In this document: positions 9,308 through 19,235 of the stretch, piece by piece
How positions within the stretch are numbered: the stretch's first letter is position 1
Layout of the letters: each line of letters opens with the position of its first letter
From: DASZUK01 sp963745595
GTDB lineage: Bacteria > Actinomycetota > Acidimicrobiia > Acidimicrobiales > RAAP-2
Direction of reading: 5' to 3'
Assembly: GCA_963745595.1 (NCBI GenBank)
Contig: CAVUYB010000005.1
Span: 124,001-188,000 of the forward strand
Length of the DNA: 64,000 nucleotides
Translations under genes and position numbers: made by a program
The notes under the pieces: generated by a model
What the model saw: the letters and a program-made list of their open reading frames with translations, nothing else
Told to the model about the DNA's origin: nothing
Databases searched by the model: none

Positions 9308-9898
9308 CGTCAGCGAACGGGCTGGGGATGAGCTGGGGACGGGAGCCGTGGGGCTGGGGACGACGGGCCGTCAGCTTGGGGACGGCCGAGGATTTTGTGG
9401 GGAGAAGATCTGGATTTCCCGACAGCTACTTGACGTCGCGTGACGAGGAGCGCACGCTGGCGACAGTTCGGGTTGCCAAGACCCGCCGTCGGACCCGAGG
9501 GAAGCTGCAAGGCGGACCGAGGGGCGAGCTGAAGGGAGGCCGCAAGGTCGACTGGAGGCACCGAAGGGAGGCCGCAAGGCCGACCGGAGGGACGGCACGG
9601 GGGCCGCAAGGTCCTCGGCGCCACGGCGGTGGCGGTGGCTCGAATGATGGTGGCTCGCAAGACGGGTCGGTGGCTTCCCTGGAGCGTGCCGGACCGGGCT
9701 CTGCGGCGGGATTGTCCGACACGGTCCCGCCAGTCGGAGCGGCGGGTCACTGCGGGCGTGGCCCCGAGGAGCTGGACGGCTTCGGCCGGACGGTTACTCG
9801 GGGTCGCGTCGCGTCCGGACCACCCCCCTTGGTCACTGCCCACCCCGGTCAGCCCCAGTGACCGGCCATCGTCGATCGGCCCATCGTCAGCTGACCCA
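9308..9898. other. Gene-poor stretch between GH43 and CDF genes
   Basis: These 590 bp hold open frames on both strands, but their translations are Arg/Gly/Pro-rich and repeat-driven, with no recognisable domain. The only structure seen is the degenerate tandem repeat listed separately. Confidence 0.5.
9497..9616. repeat. Degenerate tandem repeat, period 32-34 bp, about four copies
   Basis: Units start at about 9497, 9531, 9563 and 9596 (the last partial). They share the core GGAGGCCGCAAGGTCGAC with substitutions; units two and three are nearly identical over 25 bp. The repeat is intergenic and contains no inverted symmetry strong enough for a terminator. Confidence 0.65.
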
Positions 9899-10816
9899 TC
9901 AGCTGACGGAGCTCCGCACGGTGACCGGGAGCTCGTCGACGCCACACGGATCGTCGACGTCGTCGACGCAGCGCTCGCACTCGAGCTCGAACGTCGTGTG
10001 GGCGATCTCGAACGGGCCGACGACTTCGGCCCGCACGAGGCTGCCGACGTCCTGGGCCTGTTCGAGCGTGGGATGGCCGGTGAGGACGAGGTGGGCGGAG
10101 AGGGCCCGGTACTCGCTCGACAGGCTCCACACGTGCAGGTCGTGCACCTCGCCGACGCCGGGCACCGCGGTGATGGTTCGGCGGAGGTCGGCCAGGTCGA
10201 CGTCGGCCGGCGTCGACTCCAAGAGCACGTCGGCGCTCTCCTTGACCAGGCGGACGGCCTGGACGGTGATGAGGAGGGCGACGACGAGGGAGGCGGCCGG
10301 GTCGATGCGGTCCCACCCACCACCGGTGGCCATGATGACGATGCCGGCGACGAGGACGACGGACGACGCCAGGACGTCGGCGGCCATGTGGACGAACGTC
10401 GCCCGCATGTTGAGGTCGTGGCTGCCGTCGCGCAGCACCAGGGCGGCGGCGACGTTGGCGACGATGGCCGCGGCGGCCACGACGACGACGATCCCGCCGT
10501 CGACGTGCGCCGGGTGCACGAGGCGGAAGATGCTCTCGGCGACGATCGCCACGGTGACGACGGCCAGCGTGCCGGCATTGACGAGGGCGGCGAGGATCGT
10601 GCCGCGGTGGTTGCCGAACGAGCGGGCGTCGCTGCGGGGCCGCATCGCCCAGCGGACGGCGAGCAGCGAGACGACGACGGCGGCGACGTCGGTCACGTTG
10701 TGGCCGGCGTCGGCGAGCAGGCTGGTCGAGTGGGCGGCGATCCCGGCGACGACTTGGCCGACGACGAGGACGACGTTGACGGCCAACGCCACGGTCAGGC
10801 GGGCCGACCGGGTCAT
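9899..10816 (-). CDS. Cation diffusion facilitator (Zn2+/Mn2+-type efflux)
   Basis: A 305-residue cytoplasmic-membrane antiporter exporting divalent metal. Six hydrophobic helices are visible. The intramembrane metal site is complete: HSTSLLADAGHNVTD near residues 29-43 (HxxxD) and HMAADVLAS near residue 142. The cytoplasmic C-terminal domain contains VHDLHVWSL and VLTGHP. The tail ends ECERCVDDVDDPCG, with extra cysteines that may bind metal. It is the last gene of a reverse-strand run and starts 19 bp after the nucleotidyltransferase stop. Confidence 0.92.
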   Translation of the reverse strand: MTRSARLTVALAVNVVLVVGQVVAGIAAHSTSLLADAGHNVTDVAAVVVSLLAVRWAMRPRSDARSFGNHRGTILAALVNAGTLAVVTVAIVAESIFRLVHPAHVDGGIVVVVAAAAIVANVAAALVLRDGSHDLNMRATFVHMAADVLASSVVLVAGIVIMATGGGWDRIDPAASLVVALLITVQAVRLVKESADVLLESTPADVDLADLRRTITAVPGVGEVHDLHVWSLSSEYRALSAHLVLTGHPTLEQAQDVGSLVRAEVVGPFEIAHTTFELECERCVDDVDDPCGVDELPVTVRSSVS

Positions 10817-10835
10817 GGGGCCCGACGCTCCGCGG

Positions 10836-11783
10836 TCATCCGACGCTGCCCCAGAGCCGGGCCGGTCGCTCGCCCCGGCCGACCTGGCCGGCGAGGTCGG
10901 CCTGGACGAGGGTGAGGTCGTCGGGGTGGGTGACGCCGATGCACCGGCCTTCGGCCCGCAGCACCCGGAACGGCGCGGCCGGCAGGCCGCCGGGCGAGCG
11001 ACCGGCGAGGATGGCGCCGACGATCTCGGGCAGGAGAACCTCGGCGTCGGACCGGCCGGCCTCGAGCGCTTCGGTGGCGTCGGCCATGGCGGCCCGGAAG
11101 ATCGGCGGCATGTCCGGCCCGAACCCCCACAGGTTCATCGAGACGAGCTCGTCGCCGTCGAGCTCCTCGGGCGCGCGCCCGTCCTTGGCCAGGTACCGGC
11201 CGTCGCCGGCCGCGCAGACCTGGCGACGCTCGTCGACCGACTCGAGCGTCCCGTCCGGGTTGACCTGGCAAACGCCGCGGGTGACGGGCGCGTCGCCGAC
11301 GACCGCGTTGCGCAGCTGGTAGCCGACGAGCGAGTTCGACCCGTCGTTGGCGAGGTGACCGGCGAGCTGGGTCAGCCCGGCCTGGCCGTAGAGGTCGTCG
11401 GCGTTGGCGACACCGAACGCGACGTTCGGATCGAGGTGGGAGAGGGCGGCCAGCGCGGCGTCGACGGTGCCGTGCGGCGTTTCTTGGGTGGCGAAGCGGA
11501 CGTCGACCGCACCGGGCCAGGTCTGCTCGACGTGGTAGCGGATGGCCGGGCCGGTGGCCGGGCCGATGACGAGGACGAGCGAGCCGAAGCCGGCGGCCAG
11601 CGCGTCGCTGGCCAACAGGTCGATCACGGCTTCGCCGCCCGGCCCGACGGGGGCCAGCGGCTTCACGCCGCCGTAGCGACGGGCCCGCCCGGCGGCCAGC
11701 ACGACCAGCGTCGGCCGGCCTCCACGGCTGGTGGCGGTGGAAGGGGTGACGGCGGGGGTGGCGTCCTCGGAGTGCTCGGTCAT
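10836..11783 (-). CDS. Sugar-phosphate-type nucleotidyltransferase
   Basis: A Rossmann-like nucleotidyltransferase of 315 residues. The activating motif LAAGRARRYGGVKPLAPVG (residues 29-47) matches the GxGxR...K signature of NDP-sugar pyrophosphorylases. ANADDLYG near 126 supplies the metal-binding Asp pair, and ETPHGTVDAALA is present. It would make an NDP-sugar or related activated metabolite; the product is unknown. ATG 11783 overlaps the fabH stop by 4 bp, implying translational coupling in an operon otherwise devoted to acyl-CoA chemistry, an odd pairing. Confidence 0.8.
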   Translation of the reverse strand: MTEHSEDATPAVTPSTATSRGGRPTLVVLAAGRARRYGGVKPLAPVGPGGEAVIDLLASDALAAGFGSLVLVIGPATGPAIRYHVEQTWPGAVDVRFATQETPHGTVDAALAALSHLDPNVAFGVANADDLYGQAGLTQLAGHLANDGSNSLVGYQLRNAVVGDAPVTRGVCQVNPDGTLESVDERRQVCAAGDGRYLAKDGRAPEELDGDELVSMNLWGFGPDMPPIFRAAMADATEALEAGRSDAEVLLPEIVGAILAGRSPGGLPAAPFRVLRAEGRCIGVTHPDDLTLVQADLAGQVGRGERPARLWGSVG

Positions 11784-12745
11784 CCCCCCCAGCGTAGAAC
11801 GGCGCTGGCCCAGGTCATCCCGCCGCCGAAACCGGTGAGGAGCAGGTGGTCGCCCCGGCGGACGCGGCCGCCGGTGACGGCATCGTCGAGGGCGAGCGGG
11901 ACCGACGCCGACGACGTGTTGCCGTAGCGGTCGATGACGACCGCGGTCCGCTCTTCGGGGATGCCGAGGCGCTGGCAGGCGGCCTGGATGATCCGCAGGT
12001 TGGCCTGGTGGGGGACGAGCAGGTCGACGTCGGCGGCCGACAGGCCGGCGTCGTCGAGGGCCTTGACGGCGGAGTCGACGACGACCCGGACGGCGCGGCG
12101 GAAGACCTCTTTGCCGTCCATGGTCAGGTAGCCGCCGTGGTCGCAGCGCAGGAGGTGGCGCAGGGTCCCGTCGGCACCGAGGTTCCAGCTCAGCAGGTCG
12201 CCGGGACCGTCGACCGGTTCGAGGACGACCGCGCCGGCGCCGTCACCGACGAGCACGGCCATCTTGCGGTCGTCCCAGTCGGTGATCCGGCTGAGCGTGT
12301 CCGAGCCGATCAGGAGGACCCGGCCGGACCCGGTGGCGATCAGGCCGGCCGCGGTGACGAGGCCGTAGACGAACCCGGAGCAGGCGGCGTTGACGTCGAA
12401 CGCGCCACCGGGGATGCCGAGCTCGGCCTGCACGGTCGCCGACGTCGCCGGCACCGTGGCGTCGGGCGTCGTCGTGGCGAGGACGACGATGTCGATGTCG
12501 GCCGGTTCGAGGCCGGCCCGCTCGAGCGCCTGACGGCCGGCCTCGATGGCCAGCCCGGACGTCGTCCCGCCGATCCGCCGTTCCCGGATGCCGGTCCGTT
12601 CGGCGATCCACTCGTCGCTCGTGTCGAGGCGGGCGGAGAGGTCGTCGTTGGTCAGGATCTTGTCGGGGACGGCGATGCCGCAGCTCCGTACGGTGAGCCC
12701 GGGCACCGGGCTACCTCCCGGCGGCGACGGCGTGGATGCCGACAT
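11780..12745 (-). CDS. fabH: Beta-ketoacyl-ACP synthase III (FabH-type)
   Basis: Condenses an acyl-CoA starter with malonyl-ACP to begin fatty acid synthesis. The full Cys122-His246-Asn276 triad is present (NAACSG, PHQAN, YGNTSSAS), and the family opening TSDEWIAERTGIRERR is seen. At 321 residues it has normal length. It overlaps the thiolase gene by 35 bp upstream and the nucleotidyltransferase by 4 bp downstream. A second FabH homologue is at 26346-27290, so this one may have a specialised starter or belong to a secondary-metabolite route. Confidence 0.9.
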   Translation of the reverse strand: MSASTPSPPGGSPVPGLTVRSCGIAVPDKILTNDDLSARLDTSDEWIAERTGIRERRIGGTTSGLAIEAGRQALERAGLEPADIDIVVLATTTPDATVPATSATVQAELGIPGGAFDVNAACSGFVYGLVTAAGLIATGSGRVLLIGSDTLSRITDWDDRKMAVLVGDGAGAVVLEPVDGPGDLLSWNLGADGTLRHLLRCDHGGYLTMDGKEVFRRAVRVVVDSAVKALDDAGLSAADVDLLVPHQANLRIIQAACQRLGIPEERTAVVIDRYGNTSSASVPLALDDAVTGGRVRRGDHLLLTGFGGGMTWASAVLRWGG

Positions 12746-13898
12746 AGGCCGCGTCGCCCTCGATCACCCCGCCGGTGTTGACGGCCAGTCCGAGCCGGGC
12801 GCCTTCCACCTGTCGTGTGCCGCCCCGGCCGCGCAGGTGGGTGGCGAGCTCGACGATCTGGGCGATGCCGGTGGCCCCGAGCGGGTGACCGCGACCGACG
12901 AGGCCGCCGCTCGGGTTGACCGTCAGGCCGCGACCGCCGATGGCGGTGTCGCCGGCGAGGGTGGCCGGACCGGCCTCGCCGTGGCCGAACAGGCCGAGCG
13001 ACTCGAGGGCGTAGATCTCCTCGGCGCTCGTCGCGTCGTGCAGCTCGACCATGTCGAAGTCGCCGGGGCCGCAGCCGAACGTCTCCCAGGCCGCCCGGGC
13101 GGTCTCGCCGAGCCGGTCGTGGTAGTCCATCTCGCCGTTGCCCGACCGGGCGACGGAGCCGACGATGAACGCGCCGCCGGCCGGGGCTCGGTCGGCCGGC
13201 CCGAGCACGAGGGCGGCCGCGCCGTCGGTGAACGAGCTGCACATGAGCCGGGTCAGCACGCCGGCGACCTGCGGCGACGCCAGCACCTCGTCGATCGTGG
13301 TCGCCTTCGTGATCTGGGCCATCGGGTTCCGGCTGGCGTTGTAGCGGGCCTTCACCGCGGCGGCGGCGATCTGCTCGACGGTCGTCCCGCGGTCGTTCAT
13401 GCACTGGCGGGCCCAGAAGTCGTTGAGGCCCATCAGGATGCTGCCGCCGGGGTTCTCCTCCGGTCGGAAGCGGGCGTGCATGTCGGCCCGGTAGTCCGCG
13501 GGCAGGCCGTCCTCGATACCGGCCAGCGTCGCCGCCCGATCGCCGGTCCACATCTTCTCGACCCCGAGCACGAGCACCGGGCCGGCCGACGCCCGGGCGA
13601 CGAGGGAGCCGACGTGGGCGGCCGACGTCCCGCCGGCGCAGGAGTTGTCGACGTTGACCACCGCGACGTCGCCGAGGCCGGCCTTGCGCAGCCACGTCTG
13701 GCCCCGGATGCAGCCCTGCTCGCAGAGCCGGCCGCCGAGGGCGTTGGCCGCGACGACGAGCGAGAGCTCGTGCGGCTCGACCCCGGCGTCCCCGAGCGCC
13801 TCGTGGACCGCCTGGTGGGCCATGGTCTCGGCGGACTGGTCCCGCCGGCTCATGTCCGTCATCCCCGTGCCGAGGATCGCCACCGGTTCGGTGTTCAC
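12711..13898 (-). CDS. Thiolase-family protein (SCP-x/lipid-transfer type)
   Basis: 395 residues with the thiolase fold. The nucleophile is in NVDNSCAGGTSAA (Cys near residue 87), the block DMVELHDATSAEE holds the histidine typical of SCP2-type thiolases, and GRGHPLGATG is the C-terminal His motif. Such proteins cleave or condense acyl-CoA in beta-oxidation of lipids or steroid side chains. ATG 13898 overlaps the stop of the LLM oxidoreductase by 4 bp. The gene context (LLM, FabH, thioesterase) fits acyl-CoA metabolism. Confidence 0.88.
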   Translation of the reverse strand: MNTEPVAILGTGMTDMSRRDQSAETMAHQAVHEALGDAGVEPHELSLVVAANALGGRLCEQGCIRGQTWLRKAGLGDVAVVNVDNSCAGGTSAAHVGSLVARASAGPVLVLGVEKMWTGDRAATLAGIEDGLPADYRADMHARFRPEENPGGSILMGLNDFWARQCMNDRGTTVEQIAAAAVKARYNASRNPMAQITKATTIDEVLASPQVAGVLTRLMCSSFTDGAAALVLGPADRAPAGGAFIVGSVARSGNGEMDYHDRLGETARAAWETFGCGPGDFDMVELHDATSAEEIYALESLGLFGHGEAGPATLAGDTAIGGRGLTVNPSGGLVGRGHPLGATGIAQIVELATHLRGRGGTRQVEGARLGLAVNTGGVIEGDAAYVGIHAVAAGR

Positions 13899-14935
13899 AC
13901 TCCCACCTCCACCAGGTCGGGCCGAACCGGGTCGGCCAGGTCGGGCCGAACGACCCCGTCGCCCGCCGGCCCCGGCGAGACCGCCGGGCGGAGGGCGCCG
14001 ACGAGCTCGGCAAAGTGATCGAGAGGCCGGTCGTCGGCGACCATGACGACGACGTGCTCGGCCCCGGCGCCGACGTACTCGTCGAGCCGGGCCGCGCAGT
14101 GCTCGGCCGGCCCGGCGACGAGATGGCGGTCGAACGCCTTCGGCGGGATGCCGTAGAGGGTGGAGAGCCAGCGGGTGCCCCGCTCGTGGACCTGGCGTCC
14201 CTGTCCGACGGCGACCATCACGACGACGGCGGGGGTCACTGCAGCCGGCGGCCGGCCGGCGGCCGCGACCTCGGCCCGGAGCTGCTCGAGCGACGATGCC
14301 AGCTCGGCCGGGGCGAGGAACAGCGGTACCCAGCCATCGGCCGACGTGGCCGCCCGACGCCGGGCGGCGTCGCTCGAGCCGCCGACCCAGACCGGCACCG
14401 GCGGGGCGGCCGGTTCCTGCCGGTAGGGAACCGCCCCGTCGCCGGCGCTGTCCCAGGCTCGTCGCAGCTCGGCGAGGCCGTCGTCGAGCAGGCGGCCGCG
14501 GCGGGAGAAGTCGACGCCGGCCATCTCGTACTCGCCCCGGTGGCGGCCGACGCCGACGCCGAGGACGAACCGGCCGCCGGAGAGCAGCTGGATCGCCGCG
14601 GCCTGCTTGGCCACCGCGGCCGGCCGGCGCAGCGGGAGCTGGAGCACGCAGCTACCCAACGCGGCGCTCGTCGTCGCCGTCGCGGCGACCGTCAACGTCG
14701 TCAGGCATTCGAGCATCGGCGTCGCCCAGAAGAGGTGATCGACCGCCCAGAGGGCCGATGCGCCGAGCGCTTCGGCGTCCCGGCACGTCCGCTGGAGCTC
14801 CTCGGTAGTACCTAGGGTACTACCTACGTTCTTACCACTGGTACGACCACTTCTACCAGGGAGATCACTGGGCAACCCGGGGGGGAGCATGAGTCCCACG
14901 GACCCGGGTTCGGCAATAGGTGGCACCGGGGGCAT
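13895..14935 (-). CDS. LLM-class (probably F420-dependent) oxidoreductase
   Basis: A luciferase-like TIM-barrel flavin/F420 enzyme of 346 residues. Visible blocks are VGLMLPPG (strand 1), ALWAVDHLFW, LGSCVLQLPLRRPAAVAKQ, LLSGGRFVLGVGVGRHRGEYEMAGVDF and VPVWVGGSS. ATG 14935 is preferred because AGGA lies 7 nt upstream and it keeps strand 1; a GTG at 14959 is also possible. A 9-bp-arm palindrome (14804-14824) lies within codons of an unusual insertion after strand 1. The start overlaps the end of the thioesterase frame by about 70 bp. Substrate unknown. Confidence 0.85.
   Translation of the reverse strand: MPPVPPIAEPGSVGLMLPPGLPSDLPGRSGRTSGKNVGSTLGTTEELQRTCRDAEALGASALWAVDHLFWATPMLECLTTLTVAATATTSAALGSCVLQLPLRRPAAVAKQAAAIQLLSGGRFVLGVGVGRHRGEYEMAGVDFSRRGRLLDDGLAELRRAWDSAGDGAVPYRQEPAAPPVPVWVGGSSDAARRRAATSADGWVPLFLAPAELASSLEQLRAEVAAAGRPPAAVTPAVVVMVAVGQGRQVHERGTRWLSTLYGIPPKAFDRHLVAGPAEHCAARLDEYVGAGAEHVVVMVADDRPLDHFAELVGALRPAVSPGPAGDGVVRPDLADPVRPDLVEVGV
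14804..14824. repeat. Perfect 9-bp-arm palindrome
   Basis: Arms GGTAGTACC and GGTACTACC are separated by TAG. It lies inside the N-terminal coding region of the LLM gene, in a locally AT-richer stretch. It could be a relic operator or a chance structure. Confidence 0.6.
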
Positions 14936-15476
14936 GGCGTATCCTACGCGAACGAGCACCGGCGCGCGCCATCCCGCCCGGTCGTGATACTTCGGGGCCC
15001 GGTCGTGATACTCGATGGGCCGAGTGCCGCTCAGGCCGGCGGCCGCCTGGCTCGGGGATGACGGCCAGCGTGCAGCGGGCTCGGCAGATCGCCCGGTCGT
15101 CGTCGTCGGTCAGCGCGATGTCCCAGACCTGGATGGTCCGGCCCTTGCGGACCGGCGTCGCCACCGCGGTCAGCGTGCCGGTGGTCATCGGTCGCAGGTG
15201 GCTGGCGTTCAGCTCGATGCCGACGACGCTCTGGCCGGGCGGGACGGAGACGGCGCCGCCGAAGCTGGCCGCCGACTCGGCGAGCAGCGCGGAGACGCCG
15301 CCGTGGAGCACGCCGTACGGCTGGTGCACCTTCGACGTCACCGGCAGACGGAGGACGACCCGCTCGGGCGTGGCTTCGACGGTCTCGATGTCGAGCACCG
15401 CGCCGACGGTGCCCTCGCCGAGCCCGCGGATGTGGGGCGGAAGCGTCCGGTCTGGTTCGGGCTGATCGACCGCCAC
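14865..15476 (-). CDS. Hotdog-fold thioesterase (PaaI-like)
   Basis: Residues 1-145 form a PaaI-type hotdog domain: GVLHGGVSALLAESAASF is the helix with the catalytic-site HGG, followed by NASHLRPMTTGTLTAVATPVRKGRTIQVW. It would hydrolyse acyl-CoA thioesters. The last 55 residues are arginine-rich and do not resemble the family; the true end is uncertain and may lie near 15040, because this tail runs over direct repeats and the start of the next gene. A TAGGCT -10 box ends 7 nt before GTG 15476, suggesting a leaderless message and the head of the six-gene reverse operon. Confidence 0.8.
   Translation of the reverse strand: MAVDQPEPDRTLPPHIRGLGEGTVGAVLDIETVEATPERVVLRLPVTSKVHQPYGVLHGGVSALLAESAASFGGAVSVPPGQSVVGIELNASHLRPMTTGTLTAVATPVRKGRTIQVWDIALTDDDDRAICRARCTLAVIPEPGGRRPERHSAHRVSRPGPEVSRPGGMARAGARSRRIRHAPGATYCRTRVRGTHAPPRVAQ
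14978..15013. repeat. Direct repeat of a 15-bp element, 21 bp apart
   Basis: CCCGGTCGTGATACT occurs at 14978-14992 and 14999-15013. A 21-bp period is two helical turns, so both copies face the same side of the DNA, as in tandem operator sites. It lies just upstream of the LLM start. Confidence 0.6.
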
Positions 15477-15519
15477 GGGCCGCAGCCTACCGGTCGGCCG
15501 CTCGGGACGCCGCGGGGGC

Positions 15520-15541
15520 CGGCCGTTAGCATCGGGCCGTG
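15520..15541 (+). promoter_or_regulatory. Leaderless promoter -10 for ltaE
   Basis: TAGCAT at 15527-15532 is followed by 6 nt and GTG 15539, with no Shine-Dalgarno. The divergent thioesterase has TAGGCT 7 nt before its own GTG, so both face outward from a 62-bp gap. Confidence 0.5.
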
Positions 15542-16558
15542 CCGTCCGACGTCGTCGACCTGCGGAGCGACACCGTCACGCAGCCGACCGCGGCGATGCG
15601 GCGGGCGATGGCTGCGGCAGAGGTCGGCGACGACAGCTACGGCGAGGACCCGACGGTCAACGCGTTGGAGGCGACGTACGCCGAGCGGGTCGGCAAGCCG
15701 GCCGCGGTCTTCGTCCCGTCGGGCACGATGGCCAACCAGATCGCGGTCCGGGTGCTCGCCCCGTCGGGAACGGCGGTCGTCGCTGGCCGCCGTCAGCACG
15801 TCGTCGCCTACGAGCTCGGCGCGGCCGCCCGCAACGCGGGCGTCCAGTTCGTGCCGGTCGACGACGATGACGGGACCGTGGCGGCCGGCGCGGTGACCGC
15901 CGCCCGGGCCGCGGCCGACTACCACCAGCCGACCGTCTCGCTGGTCGCGGTCGAGAACACCCACATGGCCGCGTCCGGTGCACCGTGGTCCCTGGCCGCG
16001 CTGCAGGCGGTCCAGGCGGCGGCCGGCGACGTGCCGGTCCACATGGACGGGGCGCGGCTCTTCAACGCCGAGGTGGCGACGGGCGTCCCGGCGGCAGCGA
16101 TGGCGGCGACCGCGACGACGGTCATGTCGTGCCTGTCGAAGGGGCTCTGTGCGCCGGTCGGGTCGGTTCTCGCCGGTCCGGCCGACGTCATCGCGGCCGG
16201 ACGGATCGAGCGCAAGCGGCTCGGCGGGGCGATGCGGCAGGCCGGCATCGTCGCCGCGGCGGGGCTCGTCGCCTTGAAGGAGATGGTCGACCGGCTGGCC
16301 GACGACCACGCCCGGGCGGCCCGGCTGGCCACGGCGGTGGCCGATCGGTGGCCCGAGGCCGGCTGTCGGCCGGCGGCGGTGCGGACGAACATCGTCGTCT
16401 TCGCGCCGCCGTCCGCGGACGAGCTCGTCGACCACCTGGCGGCCGACGGTGTGCTCGCCGGCATGATCGCGCCGGGCGTCGTCCGGCTCGTCACGCACCA
16501 CGACGTCGACGACGCTGGCGTCGACCGCGCCGTCCGGGCCCTGCGGTCGGCGCCGTGA
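15539..16558 (+). CDS. ltaE: Low-specificity L-threonine aldolase
   Basis: A PLP enzyme of fold type I, 339 residues, splitting threonine or allo-threonine to glycine and acetaldehyde. Family blocks: DLRSDTVTQPT at 7-17, DDSYGEDPTVN at 31-41, FVPSGTMANQIA, the Asp of VHMDGARLFN (Asp170), and the PLP lysine in CLSKGLCAPVGS (Lys201). The usual length is 330-350. It starts from a probably leaderless message and its stop overlaps the next gene by GTGA. Confidence 0.93.
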   Translation: MPSDVVDLRSDTVTQPTAAMRRAMAAAEVGDDSYGEDPTVNALEATYAERVGKPAAVFVPSGTMANQIAVRVLAPSGTAVVAGRRQHVVAYELGAAARNAGVQFVPVDDDDGTVAAGAVTAARAAADYHQPTVSLVAVENTHMAASGAPWSLAALQAVQAAAGDVPVHMDGARLFNAEVATGVPAAAMAATATTVMSCLSKGLCAPVGSVLAGPADVIAAGRIERKRLGGAMRQAGIVAAAGLVALKEMVDRLADDHARAARLATAVADRWPEAGCRPAAVRTNIVVFAPPSADELVDHLAADGVLAGMIAPGVVRLVTHHDVDDAGVDRAVRALRSAP

Positions 16559-17443
16559 AGGTCCGGATCGGGATCGGCACCGGTGCCGGCGGTCTGGACG
16601 GGCCGGCGCTGGCCGGACTGGCCGACGATCTGGTCGAGCGCGGCTTCGACTCGCTCTGGCTGCCGGAGATCCTGACCGGCGACGGCGCGGACCCGCTCGT
16701 CGGCCTGGCGTGGGCCGGCGCCCACAACCGCCGGCTCAAGCTCGGGACGACGATGCTGCTGCCCGGTCGGAACCCGGTGCGGCTGGCCAAGCAGGTGGCC
16801 GATCTCGACGCGCTGTCCGGCGGCCGGTTCCTCGTCACGTTCGTCCCCGGACTGGCTCGCGGACCCGAGCGCGATGCCATCGGCGTCCCGCCGGCCGACC
16901 GCGGCGCGGCCATCGACGAGGTGCTCCCGCTGCTCCGCCGGCTGTGGGCGGGGGAGGTCGTGACCCACGACGGGCCGGCCGGCCGGTTCGCCGACGTCTC
17001 GGTCTCCCCGAGACCGGCGCAGGACCCGTTCGACGTCTGGCTCGGCGGCATCGCCCGGGCGTCGCTCGAGCGCTGCGGGCGGCTGGCCGACGGCTGGTTG
17101 CCCGCGCTGTGCGGTCCGGACGAGGCCGAGCGGGGGCGCCGGGTGGTCGAGGACGCGGCCGCGGCCGCCGGGCGGACGATCAGCCCGGAGCACTTCGGCA
17201 TGAGCATCGGCTACGCCCGCGACCGCGCTGGACGACCGGATGGCCGCCGCCATCTCGGTCCGGGCGAAGGGACGACCGCTCGACGACCTCGTCCCGGTCG
17301 GCCTCGACGCGCTGCGTGACCTGGTCGAGCGGTTCGTCGCGGTCGGCTTCTCGAAGTTCGTCGTCCGGCCGGTCGTCGCGCCGACCGATTGGCGACGAGA
17401 GCTCGACGACCTGGCCGGCGCAGTCGTCGACCTGCAGACCTGA
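16555..17443 (+). pseudogene. LLM-class oxidoreductase with a +1 frame break near 17225
   Basis: The GTG at 16555 overlaps the ltaE stop. The first 222 codons give a typical F420/LLM protein (VRIGIGTGAG, FDSLWLPEIL, LKLGTTMLLPGRNPVRLAKQ, LSGGRFLVTFVPG). After MSIGYARDR the frame becomes arginine-rich, while the next frame continues perfectly with ALDDRMAAAISVRAKGR and ends VVDLQT at 17443. Adding two bases (for example GG in the CCGCG at 17223-17227) restores one protein of about 296 residues, normal for the family. Sequence error, recent mutation or real loss cannot be separated here. Confidence 0.85.
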
Positions 17444-17458
17444 CCGCTGGCGACCCGG

Positions 17459-17492
17459 GGTGCGCCGGGCGGCGAGGCCGTCCGGCGGCACC
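17459..17492. terminator. Hairpin between convergent LLM and ahcY genes
   Basis: GGTGCGCCGG pairs with CCGGCGGCACC across a loop, with one bulge. There is no T run, as is common for GC-rich actinobacterial terminators. It sits in the 74-bp gap between two convergent stops and could serve both. Confidence 0.4.
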
Positions 17493-17517
17493 GATGCCCT
17501 TCTCGACCAGCAGTTCG

Positions 17518-18981
<1,464 letters not shown>

Positions 18982-19235
18982 CGGTTCTCCTCGACGTTCG
19001 GCTAGCCGCGCCCGATGCGTGGGCGCCCGTCCAGGATAGGAGGTCCGGCTCGGGGGGATCGTCGGGCCGGGTCGACGCCGGGTCGACGTTGAGTCGGACC
19101 AGGTCGTCCGGACGGGCCAGGCCAGGTCGACCATCCGGGCCGGCAGTAACATCGTCAGACCATGAAGCGGCCAGTGCCGCGCCCGCTGGCGTCCACAGGA
19201 CGACGCCGGCTCGGCGGACCGACGGGGTACCTGCG

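Noticed and set aside
18982..19160. SAH riboswitch upstream of ahcY
   Set aside because: The short gap shows a plain ribosome site and no recognisable conserved core or pseudoknot elements.
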